From Brachionus koreanus (lineage: Eukaryota > Rotifera > Eurotatoria > Ploima > Brachionidae), in contig PJRA01000160.1 in the NCBI GenBank assembly GCA_016987375.1, forward strand, positions 1,906,858 to 1,970,857: 64,000 nt of DNA, in the 5' to 3' direction. Each line of letters begins with the position of its first letter. The first letter of the stretch is position 1. The notes beneath the pieces are model-generated. The model was not told the DNA's origin. It made no database searches and worked only from the letters and a program-made list of their open reading frames with translations. The position numbers and the translations under genes are program-made. Of the stretch, positions 9,901 to 22,400 are shown piece after piece.

Positions 9901-12592
9901 ATTTCTATTTAAATTAGCCAATTTAATATTCAATTAGAAAGATTAATTTAATAATTGACTAAACAATTTAGCCGGTTTAATAATCGATTACGATAAATTA
10001 ATCGATTAAAAGTTAGTCGATTATCAATAAAAGATTGCCAGCATGGCCCTAAAATATTGTGTAAAATAATTTCAGATCAACTTATTAAAATAATGTTAAA
10101 AATTCATGAAAAGAAAAATTATATTCTAAAAGATTATTATAAAATAGATAGATTGTAAATAGTAGTTATATTGATAGATTGAATAAAATGGATCTTACCA
10201 ACCTTCAAATAAGAAGGCAAAGAGGTTACCTTATTCAGATGTTAAGATTGTTAACAAACAAGAAATTGTAAATCTTGTGAATGACCCTTGTCTAAATACT
10301 GAGAAAAGAAATTATGATCTCAGATCTTACAACTATTTAAAGGGAGAAAATGAGGCAAAATGAAAATAATTTTACATCTTTACATTTTCATATTTTTAGA
10401 TTTTTTGTGCAATATTTAAAAAATTTTTTTATTTTATTTTTGTTTACCAAATAATTTGAAGGAGTTTTTTTAATTTTCTGAAAAATTGCACAAAAAATCT
10501 AAAAATATGAAAATGTAAAAATGTAAAATTATTTTCATTTTGCCGAAAATGAAATATTTTTTCAACCAAGATTTAATTTCCTGACAAACAGAGTTGTGAA
10601 AACTTGGAACAAACTACCAACAGATATTGTAAATGCACAGAGTTTAAATATTTTTAAGGCAAAGCTGGACGCCTGGATGAAGGATTATTTTTGTTGAAGC
10701 GATAGCTACAGCCCTAAAGGCCTCTACTTGAACTTGTTATAGTTCAAGTTGCTGTTCTATTTTACTACTACTACTACTACTAAAAACTTGGCTTAAATAG
10801 CCTATCTTTGATATTATTTTAATTTAATAAAATAAATTTACTTTTATTTCAAATAAATCTTAAAAATTTACCCATCTATAAGCTCTCAGAACTGTCAAAG
10901 TTCTCCAGTAACTCAATTCATTATCTCCATATATTTTATTCATACTACAGTCAATCGATATTATTGTGGTTAGTATCAATGGAGACAATACTTTGACCAA
11001 AACCAGTCTAACGTATTTTAAAATGAGAAAAAATTTGTTGCCGACATTGATTGTTTTGGTCATAGATTTTTGTTTAGGCAAAGACCGACTAAGTGCATTT
11101 TTTGGATAAAATGGATTTCTGACAAGCCCAAAAAAAATAAAAACACTTTGCAGATCACCGGATATTTTAGCGATAATATAAAAACCTAAACTTAAGTATA
11201 AAAGAATTGTTTCTATCAAGAATGGAGTATCTATTGATTTAAAATTAGCATCAAAAACAGCAAAAATAACAACTGAAGTCAAAAGACTTAGTATTAAAAT
11301 AAAAAAATGGTACAACCAGTCTTTCCAGTTCAAAGGAAATTTTTTGGATGGTTTTTGATTTTGAGCTTTAATTTCATCAACGGGAGCAATTTTTGATTTT
11401 TTATCTTGAATTGTGACAAAAATCCATTCAAATATGAATAGAAAGTCAATTGAGCTCAATAAGTATCCAAATAAAGCAAGAATAACTACTATAGCAATGT
11501 TGTTTGGAATAAAATGTACCATTGATACAATGACTGCTAACAACAATTGAAATATAAGCCGTGAATTGGAAGCTGTTGCTGTTCCACCGTAAAGAAAAAT
11601 GTAACATTGCTCAAAAAACCAAAGCATTAAGGCATCTATTGGTGGTAATAAACCGAAATACCATGCTAAAGGTAGACATGTAAAAAATATCTTCAAATAA
11701 AATATTACATTTGATGGAATATTTGCATTGTTAGCAGAAAAACTTTTAAACAAATTATAAAATAAAATTAGCAATTTAATAATAAAATTTTTTTTATATT
11801 TTACTTGTAAATAAGCTCTATTAGTTGAAAACAGAATACATAAAAAACGCGATAATATCGATTAATGTTTAAATTATCATATGGTTGATAGATTGCAAGT
11901 TCGGGTGGATTTCGAAAGCACAAAGAATAAAACGATATTGTTAAAACAAACCAATGTAGAATAAATAGAATTATAGTTGGTGCTAGGGAGTAAAAATTTT
12001 GAAAATAAACAATAGACTCAAAGTATACACTATTGAACATTAGTAAACCAGCAATAAATGAGTCAAATAAATTTTGCAATAGTAGCTGCATTAATTTAGG
12101 TACATTTGTTTTTGAAGTTGAATCACTTTCAATGAAGAGTTCACTCGATGTTGGGATCAAAAACTCAATTGTTGATCTGGAAAAAAAATTAGAAAATACA
12201 AAATTTTGCTCATCGCTTAGTCTATTTGATCTTTCAGCTTGTATGGATTGTTCTTCACTATTTGATTTATTCACAATTATCATAGTAAATATTTTGAGAA
12301 TTAGAATGATTAAAAAATAAATTAAACCAGCTATAATTGATATGTACAAGTTCCATTTATCAGTGTTAACTAAATCATGAATCAGAATACATAATCCACC
12401 GAACATAAAAGGAAAAATTAAAAAGATTATCTGAATAATGTAAATGTAAATGGGCGCTTTGAATGAAGAATTAAATAAAAAAATTGGACCACCTAGAACG
12501 GTTTGAAGTAAACGTTTAAAGAAGAAATTTCGTTTATATTCATTTAATAAAGGTGAAAATGTCGATGCTTCATTAGTGCTATTTCGGCGCAT
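6992..12592 (-). CDS. PCNX4: Pecanex-like protein 4 (PCNX4) homologue, complete
   Basis: Five minus-strand exons join in phase: 12592-11805, 11742-10872, 9390-7559, 7506-7317 and 7258-6992. The product is 1,315 residues; vertebrate PCNX4 has about 1,170. The start is set by family agreement: an SPLLNEYKRNFFFKR then QTVLGGP N-terminus. Other hallmarks are LPPIDALMLWFFEQ, RNPFYPK, LRDRLGQLFNKL, TGWTIKKQRRR and SSPLLPLFTFP-like text (here SAPLLPLFTFP), and the C-terminal TNDDEERYSIQAHDFILRNL plus DPPLGYSVY. About ten hydrophobic segments occupy the first half, as in pecanex multi-pass membrane proteins. The second half is soluble, with a Ser/Asp/Lys-rich low-complexity insert that explains the extra length. 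Pecanex proteins are ER/Golgi-type membrane proteins; the role of PCNX4 is poorly known. Intron 2 (10871-9391) carries transposon insertions. Confidence 0.9.
10165..10782 (+). mobile_element. 5'-truncated LINE 3' end in PCNX4 intron 2
   Basis: Antisense to the host gene. It encodes a broken C-terminus of a non-LTR retrotransposon protein: DRLNKMDLTNLQIRRQRGYL, a frameshift near 10250, then EIVNLVNDP and, after an inserted MITE, FLTNRVVKTWNKLP and LNIFKAKLDAWMKDYF with a stop near 10696. The WNxLPxxIVNAxSxxxFKxxLD pattern is the usual end of CR1/Jockey-type ORF2 proteins. The element ends in an (ACT)n run at 10763-10782, as expected for a LINE 3' tail. The upstream reverse transcriptase is absent. 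Confidence 0.8.
10354..10544. mobile_element. 191-bp MITE with 60-bp TIRs nested in the LINE
   Basis: Terminal inverted repeats 10354-10413 and 10485-10544 start GGCAAAATGAAAATAATTTT and match at 59 of 60 positions. The element is flanked by the 8-bp direct repeat GAAAATGA at 10346-10353 and 10545-10552, a target-site duplication. Eight bases fit hAT, P or Merlin superfamilies; the GG terminus is somewhat like Merlin. There is no coding capacity. It interrupts the LINE coding remnant, so it inserted after the LINE. Confidence 0.9.
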
Positions 12593-12701
12593 TCTTATTT
12601 TAAGTTATTGATACATTATTCAATAATTGATTTTTTTCAACTTAAATCGGTTTATTTTTTCTTATAAAAATTTAAATAAAATTTTGAACACGAATTTCTT
12701 T

Positions 12702-12715
12702 GTTTCTATGGAAAC
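12702..12715. promoter_or_regulatory. RFX-type X-box upstream of PCNX4
   Basis: GTTTCTATGGAAAC fits the X-box consensus GTHNYYATRRNAAC at every position and is nearly palindromic. It lies 110 bp upstream of the PCNX4-like start codon, within the distance at which RFX sites act on ciliary genes. Function is inferred from the motif alone. Confidence 0.5.
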
Positions 12716-14075
12716 TAAATATTGTGAACCCTTAAAAAAATATCTTTTCATGGTTATTTTTTGTCTTAAAATCATGAAAAAAATAATTATTCAGATGAGT
12801 TTAACATCTATGATTTACCGAGAAAAAGTTCTATTTGAAATGTAAAAAAATCTAATATATAGGTGAATAAATTAGAATAAAAATATTAGATCATATATAT
12901 TCAATTAGAAAATCTTTAAAAAATTTTAAGTCTTGTTCAAAATTTTCTTTTCACTTTAATAAATTAGATCATCTTGAAAATGATTTTCATTCTATGTAGC
13001 TAAATATGAACTGAACTAGAACAGTGCTCGTAATCATCTTAAGCTGATATTGTCAACTTTTAAAAATTTTGAATTTTAGATTTCTTCTTTGGAAATATAG
13101 AAATTCGGCATTAACTTAAACTATACTTGTTTATTATTTAATTCAAGTGATCTCTTTATCATATAAAATGAAATAATTATTTTTTCAGTCTTAAATACTC
13201 AAGAAAGCTTTTTGGTCGAAAAAAGTCTATAAATTGAACAAATTTATTGTTATTCGAAAATTTTTTTAAGGTAAAAAATTAAAAAATAAAATTTTAATTT
13301 TTATAAAATATTTTTTGATGACTTTGCATTCTTGATATTTTTTGAATTTAATGGCGTATATTTAATTAATAAATATTTAAAATAACCTAATAATTTTTTT
13401 TTAATGAAATTATCACTATTTTAAGATGGAATCAAAAATCATTAAAAAACTTTTTAAACTAATTTATCCCGAGAATTATTTCAGACTTCCAGTATAGAAG
13501 ATGTTCAAGTTTTTTTTTTTAAATCAAGCTTTATTTAAAAAAGAGTTAAACCCTTGACGCTTATGAACATAGTATAGCATTAAATATAGTTAGATTGATG
13601 ATTATAGATGTAATGAAAATCTAATGAGAGTCTCAATTCTTTAGTCTTTGGTAATAGGAAAAGAGAAAAATGTTGTGATATCAAATTTATTGAATATTAT
13701 TTTATTTATTTAAGGAGTTACAAACCACAAATTAAAACAAAACACTCTAATTCAGTATTTAATACAAATATCATTTTAAACTTAATTTTCGTCCAATTTA
13801 TAGGTCAATTTGTTGATTAAAAAAATCTATTAAAAAATTCTTCCCAGTAAAAAATAATTATCAATTTTTTCCAAAATTTTTTTAGCTATGGTTAAAAATA
13901 AAGCTTCCAATTGTAGCAAGACAAATTTTTATAGACTTACTTTTTTCTCAAAATATTCCTATTTTTAATTTGGATAAATTTCTATTTGTTTTAAAAAAAA
14001 AAAACGTTTTGAACTTTTTGTCCTACGGACACGATAAATAAAATAAAATACTCGCAAATTAAATAACTTAATAAA
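12716..14075. other. Intergenic region between divergent PCNX4 and cornichon genes
   Basis: Very AT-rich. It should hold the cornichon promoter near its right end; no clear TATA box or motif stands out. The few short open frames have no family resemblance. Confidence 0.6.
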
Positions 14076-14758
14076 ATGGGTTTTACATATTTGGCGTTTG
14101 CATATATGATGGCATTGATTCTGACAGCAATTTTAATATTCTTTGCTATTTGGCATGTATGTGTTATACTAAATGATACTTAACCATTATCTAATTATTT
14201 TTTTAGGTAATTGCATTTGATGAACTAAAAAATGATCAAAAAAATCCAATTGAACAATGCAATACTCTTAACCCAGTAAAAAAAGAAAATTTTTTTTTTA
14301 ACAAAAATTTTAATTATTTAATTTTCTAATCCAAAAAAATAGTTGGTTTTACCAGAGTATTTTGGTCATGCAATTATGGTTTTGTTGATTTTATTTGGTG
14401 GAGATTTGATAACATTTGTATTGAATTTACCAATTTTGATTTATAATTTTAAAAAGTATTTCAAAATATCAAATTATAAAATATATAACATTTTTAATAA
14501 ACTTTGTTCATTTAGATATATAAATAGACCTATTTTGTCAAAAACTGGAATTTATGATCCTACATTAGTTATGAATGGGGATATATTAAGCCGTGAAACG
14601 AATGAAGGATGGATTAAACTTGCTTTTTATATGGTATCTTTTTTTTACTATCTTTACTCGTAAGTAAAATTTTAATTTTTCTTTGTTAATAATTTTCAAA
14701 TAAATAAATTTAATTTATTAATTTAAGATTCATTTCAACATTAATCAGTTCAAATTAA
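14076..14758 (+). CDS. CNIH1: Cornichon homologue (CNIH1-type), complete
   Basis: Five exons: 14076-14156, 14207-14275, 14343-14455, 14516-14659 and 14728-14758. The 145-residue product matches the usual cornichon length. It opens with MGFTYLAFAYMMALILTA, followed by FFAIWHVIAFDELKNDQKNP, IEQCNTLNPLVLPEYFGH, YINRPILSKTGIYDPT and WIKLAFYMVSFFYYLYS, all signature cornichon text. Cornichons are small multi-pass ER proteins that act as COPII cargo receptors for growth-factor precursors and, in vertebrate CNIH2/3, as AMPA receptor auxiliary subunits. This protein lacks the extra loop of CNIH2/3, so it is nearer the CNIH1 type. Intron 3 (14456-14515) is 60 nt, divisible by three and without an in-frame stop; it reads through as a false insert, but the spliced form restores family length exactly. 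Confidence 0.95.
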
Positions 14759-15065
14759 ACTAAAAAATTTTATTCAAAAATTTATTTGAACACATATTTT
14801 ATTTTAATAAAATTTATTATTAATTTTTTTCTCTTATGTCTAGAAACGATTTATATTTAAAGAGATAGAATCATTCAAAATTTTCAACTTGAGTTTAATA
14901 ACAAAAAAATATTTTTAGTGTTATGTTAAAATTTTTAAATTAACTGATTATAGATAATTTAATGAAATTTGTTTTTTTTATATTTGCTTTTATTTCAATA
15001 TAAATATTATTAATTGTTATTTCAAGAAAAATAAAAATAAAATTTTGAAAAAAAAAAATTTTAAA
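14759..15065. other. Convergent 3' ends of cornichon and UBXN1
   Basis: AT-rich spacer of 307 bp holding both 3' UTRs. AATAAA-type signals are present for each strand (for example near 14810 on + and near 14990 on -). Nothing else is seen. Confidence 0.6.
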
Positions 15066-16118
15066 TTATGGTTTGGTAACTACTAAACTGCTGGCAGGTA
15101 CAAGACCGAGTTCAGTTAGAGTTTTCGACATGTCTTCACTTGTATAAATTTTTTTTGGAAATGTCTGCATTAAATTAAAAGCACCGTGGCTATCATTTCG
15201 ATTCTCTTCAACCCATGAACGAACTGCGCTCAGCTGATCTTGAGCATTAAATTTTTGAATCATTGTGCTTCCATCAGTTAGTCTTATTTGTATACGGCAT
15301 TCATTGTAGTCCTTTTTTACAACTAAACTTACAGGCTGCACTTGAGATTGAGGAGATTGTTTAGATTGTTCAGGCTGACTTTCCTTTCTAAAAGCTTCTC
15401 TATCTCTTGCAATTTGTTCCTTCAGTTTACGTCTATATCAGAATATTTTTAGATAATTTTATAGCTATTTTAAAATATCAGACTTATATTCCGCATCGGC
15501 TAATTTTTCCTTCCGTTTTAGCTCTGCAATTCTTTTCATTTCTTCTTCTTGAAACTTTTGCTTTATTTCATTAAGCTGTCTACCCTCTTTACGTCTCAAT
15601 TTTTCTTTTTCTAATTGTTCCTGTTTTTCTTTTTCTTCTCTTTCTTGTCTTAACTTTTTTAGTTTTTCACTTAGTCTAATTTTTTGCTCCTCGATTTCTT
15701 CTTTAGTTTTTGGTTTAATTGATTCAGTTGATTGACTGAAATTCACATGACCCGTCTTATGAGCATGAAGAGTAGCAAAATCTTCATCTTTCAAAAGAAG
15801 ACCACAGTCATCACATTTTAAAGAATTTGGATTAGAAGCATCATCTTGATTTTCTACAGGATTTACTTTTTCATCAGAAGACGTTGCTGATGATAATTTT
15901 AAAACTTGATTAGGATGTTCGTCTTTAACTGCTGGTTCATCTAATTCATTTCCATGGATAAGAAGCCAATCTAAGGCTTGCTGCATATTCTGATTATTGA
16001 GGGACAAAGCTTTTATGCTTGAAAAATAAAAAATATAAATTTAAAAATGATTGTGAAATTAATTCTACCATTTTTCCTCGGAAAAACCCATTTCAATCAA
16101 GTTTTGAAGATCAGACAT
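15066..16118 (-). CDS. UBXN1: UBX domain protein 1 (UBXN1/SAKS1) homologue, complete
   Basis: Three exons: 16118-16069, 16017-15484 and 15432-15066, giving 316 residues (vertebrate UBXN1 has about 300). Domains in order: an N-terminal UBA domain (residues about 1-42, MSDLQNLIEMGFSEEK then ALDWLLIHGNE); a C2H2-like zinc finger at about 85-107 (C85, C88, H101 or H103, H107); a long Lys/Glu/Arg coiled coil; and a C-terminal UBX domain of about 80 residues. The p97-binding FPR turn of UBX domains reads FPK here (TFPKKIY). UBXN1 is a p97/VCP cofactor that binds ubiquitinated proteins through UBA and p97 through UBX. The start is fixed by the UBA domain, which begins at the first ATG. Confidence 0.92.
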
Positions 16119-16466
16119 TTTTTAATTTTATTTGACAAAAGTATAAATGATTATTAATCCTAAAAGAAAAAATTTAAGTTAAAAAAATATAATTTTAAAT
16201 TAAAAAATAGAAAATTATTTCAGTTCTAAATTAACTAAACACTCTTTGTTGGCTTTGGCATCGTAAGGTAAAAATTGGTAAAATAATAAATATTTTAAAA
16301 GGAATGAGGGTTGATTCAAGTCAATAAAATTCATGACTTTTTTAAAAAAAAAAAATTAATGCTCATCAAATTTATTTCGATTAAACGAAAAATTTCTAAT
16401 ACTAAAAATAACGAAATTCAAAAAAGTAATAAAAACAAAAAATTGTTCAAATTCATATTAGTTTGA
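16119..16466. other. Spacer between UBXN1 start and copy A 3' end
   Basis: AT-rich, 348 bp. It should hold the UBXN1 promoter and the 3' UTR of copy A. A minus-strand AATAAA (16371-16376) is conserved in copy B. The inverted-duplication boundary falls at about 16353. Confidence 0.65.
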
Positions 16467-19400
16467 TCAGGCTTTAAATGAAAAATCATCAACATCTCCG
16501 AATGGCGTTTCAACTCTTTCACAAGTTTTAATATGTGATGTATGCTCTGAAGCAGATTTAGACAATCTTTGGGCTATTTGCTCAAATATCTCAGGCTTTC
16601 GAATGAAGTTGATGTTAAAAACATTTCCGTTAGTTTTTGTTGCAAGTCGAGTACACAAGTCAAGTCTGTGTTCTATACGATAGCTTTCGGAAGGTTCAAC
16701 CTCAACTTGATTTGATCCTTGTTGAGTCAAGAATACATTGTTTTGACCATAACCAATTATGTTGTCACCAAACAAGTCTGGATCAACAATATTGTATTCG
16801 TCCCATGAACTAACGACAATATTTCGCTTAGACAACAATCTCTCTATCAAAATAGCAGCTCTACTCGAGTATTTAACACAATTTCCACAGCCAACGATTA
16901 TTAAGTGACGATTTTGAGCCAATCGTTCTGTAAACAAGCTTCCAGCTAAAAATAATGCATTGTACAAATCATCTTTTTCAATTTGGCTTGTCTGGTCATC
17001 AGCTATTGTTTGATAAGCTCTTTTTACATCAAAATTATATGTTTGACCATATTCAGATTGATAAACTGAAGCGCCATTATTTCCAAGGACTTTTACAAAA
17101 TAGTATCTATTGTTAGCTTTAATTATTAAATAATATTAAAATTTGCATTCAAATCTAAACTAATTTTTGAAAAAATTACGTTGTTTGGCCAAAAGCTTTC
17201 TAGCACTAGTTGACAAGTCAACTGAATATTTTGATTTATCACATGGTAATAATACAAACACATAGTCATTACCATTTTCAAATAGATTATGGTTGTTACC
17301 AGATAATTTTTCATTTATCAAAAACGATTTTCCTTTGGCTTTACAGCTATCTAAAATGTTCATTGTGTAAACAAAATATCTTTTAAAGTTAAATTTCAAA
17401 ATTTACAGCATTCGTTTGGTTCATTAACTTCTATTGAATGAAGTCTTGCATGATGAGCAAATGCTTTCATTACTGTACATTTATTGTTTGAATCAGCATT
17501 AACGGCTAGTTCACACAATTTCTGCCAGCCAACAACGTTAATTGCCTGTAAAGATTTAAAAAAAAATTTAAATACGTGTTTTAATCAAACCAAATATTTT
17601 ACAAAAAGAATGCTTACTTGAATTGCATTCCTAAAAGTAGCTTTTCTGTGTTTTCCAAATATTGAATAGCAAGTTTTAACTGCTTCATCACTCGGTTTTC
17701 TCATTTGAAAGTTAGGGTAACGGCATGAGTTGTCCAAAAACCAATAATCTTCTTGTTCATTTTGTGAATTTAAATTTGATTTTCCAAATAAACCATTAAC
17801 TTTTCCGGTGTACCATCTAGTCAAAGCAACGCTGCAACTTTTTGAATCCTCATAACAAGTAACCAAAAGATCTTTATTTACTTCCACAGACACTGAATTA
17901 AATGATCGTTTCACCACTATTTTGGCATTCTTATCTTTTAATTCAACAGTATGAGGCAAAGCCAATGGTCTGCTATTTATCGAAGCTGATTGTGGTGTTA
18001 TATCAATAGAGGGCTGACCATATGCACTTACACTAAGCCATGATTTGTCAGTATAGCTATTTAGAATGACGCTAAACTGATTTCTTGATAGTTCATGGGC
18101 CAAAAGAAATTTGCATCGTGATTTCAAAAGCTTTGATTCACCGTCAAATGTTACTAAATTTCTTCTATTGAAAACATGACCTGCAATAGTGTAATCGCTT
18201 AATGATCTCGGCTTATATTTATTTATCAATGATCTAATATTTGCTCCTTGTATATTTCTGAGTAGATTTGATTTTACTGAAAGAATTCGATTTCCAAGTC
18301 TCCTCAAAGTATCTCTGTATTCAGCATTGAATTGATATAAATTACGAGCATTATAAAGGGGACGATGAGCTACCAAATTGTTGTCAAATTGTCTTGCCAT
18401 TCTATTTAACTGATTTTCTTTATTGTAACTGATCATTGTAAGACGTGGAATGAATCTAGACAAAGTTTTGGAATAAGATCTGACTTTAAAGTGAAGTCTA
18501 TTTAGAGTCTGAGCTAGATTGTTATACCGAGCAAATACCCGTTTGTATAGAGGCAATTGATCAAATACTTTTTCCTCTTGGGCACTTTGTTCTTGTATAT
18601 CTCTAAATTTGTTTACAAGCTTATTTTTTATTTGGTTCGGTAAGAAATTTGCATAAAAATCAGCAATCATTAAAACTAATTGTTTTAATTCATTTCTAAC
18701 TTGTTTTCTATCTGATTTAATCTTTTCATATGTTTCCTTTAGATCATTTACAAATGTTGCGTATACATCGCCAAAATATGAGTTAAATTGTTCATTCTGA
18801 GAAGCTCTTGATGAATCAACTTGGCTAGCTAGGATATCGTTATAGATTCTATTCCATAAACGATTCCATTTTAGACTAAGTTGCAAATATCTGTTGTCAT
18901 TTTCAACTGTAATAGATGGATCATTGATGTTCACAATTTGTAATGAGCCAACTCCCAATAATTGATTGTTGTTTGTTACATGTCTTATTGCGGCATTTGC
19001 CAACGATTCATTATAGATTCCGACATTTAAATTATACTCTTGTTGAGATTGTTTGGCAAGTACGTTTACATCAAATACATTGTTATTTGAGTCAAAATTA
19101 CTCTCCAAAACTGACAATACTTGTCCATTAGATTTTTGCTTTAACACTGATTTTACCATGTAAACATTAGCAGAATTCAAATTTTTTTCATATTCAACAC
19201 TAAATTTATTTTCATTTGGACTAACAAGTTCTAAGCTTATTTGACGATTATCTGGATCGTATTCTTTATCTACTGAGAACTTAAGCAATCTAGCCAATCG
19301 TATAGACAAGTATTTCAATCTTCCGTTTAATTTATTGAACTTGTTTTCATACATAATGTTGAACGATGGTCTAGCCAAATTTAACTCAATTGAAAATTGA

Positions 19401-22400
19401 CTAGATTCAAAATCGGAGGCAAGTTGGGTGAAAACTTGGAGTTCATTTTGAACATTATTTTGCAAAACATATGAAAGACTTGCATCAATATCAGTTTGAT
19501 TAAAAAGCCTCTTTCTATCAACAATTAATTTCAATGATTTAAATGATGAACTTGATACTTCAGCACTGAATTTGCTATTTGTTTTTCCATAATTATCACG
19601 TTTCAGAGCAAGATTCAACATTTTGGAACGATCTCTTCCGTAGTCCCAGAAATATTTAATGTTTGATGAAAATTCTCTTTCATTGTTAAAATCGTCATCA
19701 TCATCAAATTGCTCTTCTGTCACGAATGCACGACTTGACTGATATTCAACTCTAAGTTGTCTTGTTGTTGGTAAATTGATTGTCAATTCAATATCTCGTT
19801 TTCCATCTGGTAGATCTTTAACTCCATCAGCTTTTATCGAATAACCATATTTTAACTCAACAGGTAGTTTATTTGACTTTATTCCACATTCAAGTTTATT
19901 GTAATAAAATTGTCTAGACTCAATGTTTAATTCACAATTTTTATAAGTCTCTGAACCAAAGTTAGCATTCAAAACATAATTTGCACGTGAAAGTTTGCTT
20001 GTTGATTTTTCAAGCTCTCTAGTGTAGAAAAATTTACCTGCAAAAAGTCTAGTCGAGTCTCTATCCCATTCAATTTCTAACGATCCACTTTTTGAATAAA
20101 ACTTTTTATGTTTTATTTCAACATGTCTTGATTGAAAATATATATCAGATTGAATGTGCAAAACTAAATCAGTTGATTTCATTCCATCTCTGGTTTTGTC
20201 AGCTTCTCTTTTGACAGTCAATGATTCTTTTAAAAAGACTAAATCTTTGCATTCAGCAGATAATAACACATCCAAAAGATAATTGTAGGATGGTTTGGTT
20301 TGTTTTTTCCTAATCAATTTTGTTTCTAGTGTACAATCGGTTGTATCAAAAGTTTTTCCTTGTACTATTCTAGAATTAACATTAGTCAAAAGATTTTGTT
20401 TTAGATTTAATTTTGTTCCAGAACACAAATGTCTATGTTTTTGACTGGTTTGAGGGAAAATTTCTAATGAATCATCATCTTCTTGACTTTCATCAGCTTC
20501 ATCTAAACCATTATTTACACAATTTTGCCTTTGAACATCTAAATTTATGAATTTTGTTTGATCATTAGCATTTACAAGAGAAATTTTAGCTATCAAACTA
20601 GTTGTGTCAATGTTCAATGGTTTTCTTGAATAATCAACATTTAATGATTTAAATGCTCTATTTATAAACTTATTGTCAGATTCCAATGAACCAGAAATTG
20701 ATTTTGAATTACCGTCAAGACTTTTGCTAATTGAAAGCGAATGCTTTAAGAAATTTGATGAACCAGGATCACTAATCAATGCTGGAAATTTAGCAAATAA
20801 ACTGGCATCCAAGTCAAAGTTATTCAATCGTTTGTTTGTTGAACCAGAACATTTAGCATTAATGTCAAATCCAAATTTTTTCGATTTCAAGATCAAGCTA
20901 TTTTGACCATTGTCCATTCTTCTCTTGTTACCAAAATACCAGAAAGTATTTTTTGTGTTCAAATCTAAAATATAATCAAGATTTTCAACTGAATCCAAAA
21001 CATTTGGTTGACCTTTCTTGGCTAGTATATTAAAAATGATTCCATTTGATTGAGTTTCACCATCAATAAATATTTTCAATTCTCGTTCAGCTTGTTGAAC
21101 ATCCAAATGTGCATAGTTCAATCGAATATCATGAACTCCAAACAATTTGTCATTTTGTCTTCTTTCATTTTTGAAAACTAATTCGTATCTAAAATTTCCT
21201 GGCAAATTAAGGGATGATTCAAAATTTTTCAAATTTTCGAATTTATAACGAACAGTTCCTGATGATTTAAGTTGTCTATTGCCGCCCAATACTTTTAGAT
21301 AATCAACATCGAATTCTTTGTAACCACCAGAAGTTTGTCTTATTTGAGAGTTTGGTTTAGTTTTCACTGCAAAACTTCTTACTTCACCAATCTTTTTTAT
21401 TTCATATTGAGCATCAATTGATTCTCTATTTACATCCAATTTAGCTTCAATTGAGATAACTTTTATTAATATTCTCAATAAACCTTCGGTTTTCAAATCA
21501 AAATTGAAATAATGTCTTCTATTTTGAATTGAACTTTCTAAATCTAATTTTGTGTTAACGCCAGCTGAGTTTTCAAATACATTTATTCGTAAAGAAGAGC
21601 TCAAAGTTTGTCTAGATACTTCGTTTGCATTTGATCGAATGCTATCCAAACAACCGTTTAGTGTCGATTCAATATTTGCAAATTGAACCTCATTTTTGCT
21701 TAATGAAATTCTCAAATTTCTATTGTTTGAATTTCCATCTGAATTTCGGACATAATCAAGAGTGAGTGACTTGATCAAACTATTTGAATCAAGTTTTATT
21801 AATGATTTAGCAAGTTTGCTTTCTCTTGTTGACAAATCGATGGCAAAATTATCAATACCAATTTTAATGTGTAAACTCTTGGAATTTGGTTGTTTATCGT
21901 TCACTTCTTTACTAAAGAAAACAGTATAAGGTAGTGAATTTGTGTTTTTTGGAGTTTGAACTTGAATCTCTAAATGATCTAATCTTAATTCAGTTGGATC
22001 AGCTTTAAAAAGAATCTTGACATTGTGATCAATATTTCTTGGATCATATTTAACGCCAATTTGTGCAAAAGATTTGCCAGTTGGAGATAAATCAAGAGCA
22101 TGTGAAAATCGCACATTAACTGGAGTTTCAAGTCTAAATTTTGGACCAGCATATAAGACAGACAAATCTACATTTGATTTAAAAATGTCAAAAGAAAATA
22201 CTCCAGATACTGTCAATGAAGATGGTCGTCTAGTTTCCATTTTGAAATCAACATCATAATCATACTTTGATCCTGATCGAGACTTGAGGTTCAATGCAGC
22301 TTCGGCTATTTTTTCCAATTCAAAATTTGTCGCTTCGTTCAATTTTTCAATAATCAAATTTGATGAAATGTCTCTTCCTTGTGGCGTTAAACTAAATGAA

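Noticed and set aside
10763..10782. (ACT)n run as an independent microsatellite
   Set aside because: Its position directly after the LINE coding remnant makes it the element's 3' tail.
14456..14515. Apparent 20-residue insertion in cornichon
   Set aside because: It has GT-AG ends and short-intron length. Removing it restores the exact family sequence, so it was called an intron.
20841..20896. The extra 56 bp in copy A as an intron missing from copy B
   Set aside because: Its ends are not GT-AG. It reads in frame with the rest of copy A, and removing it breaks the frame.
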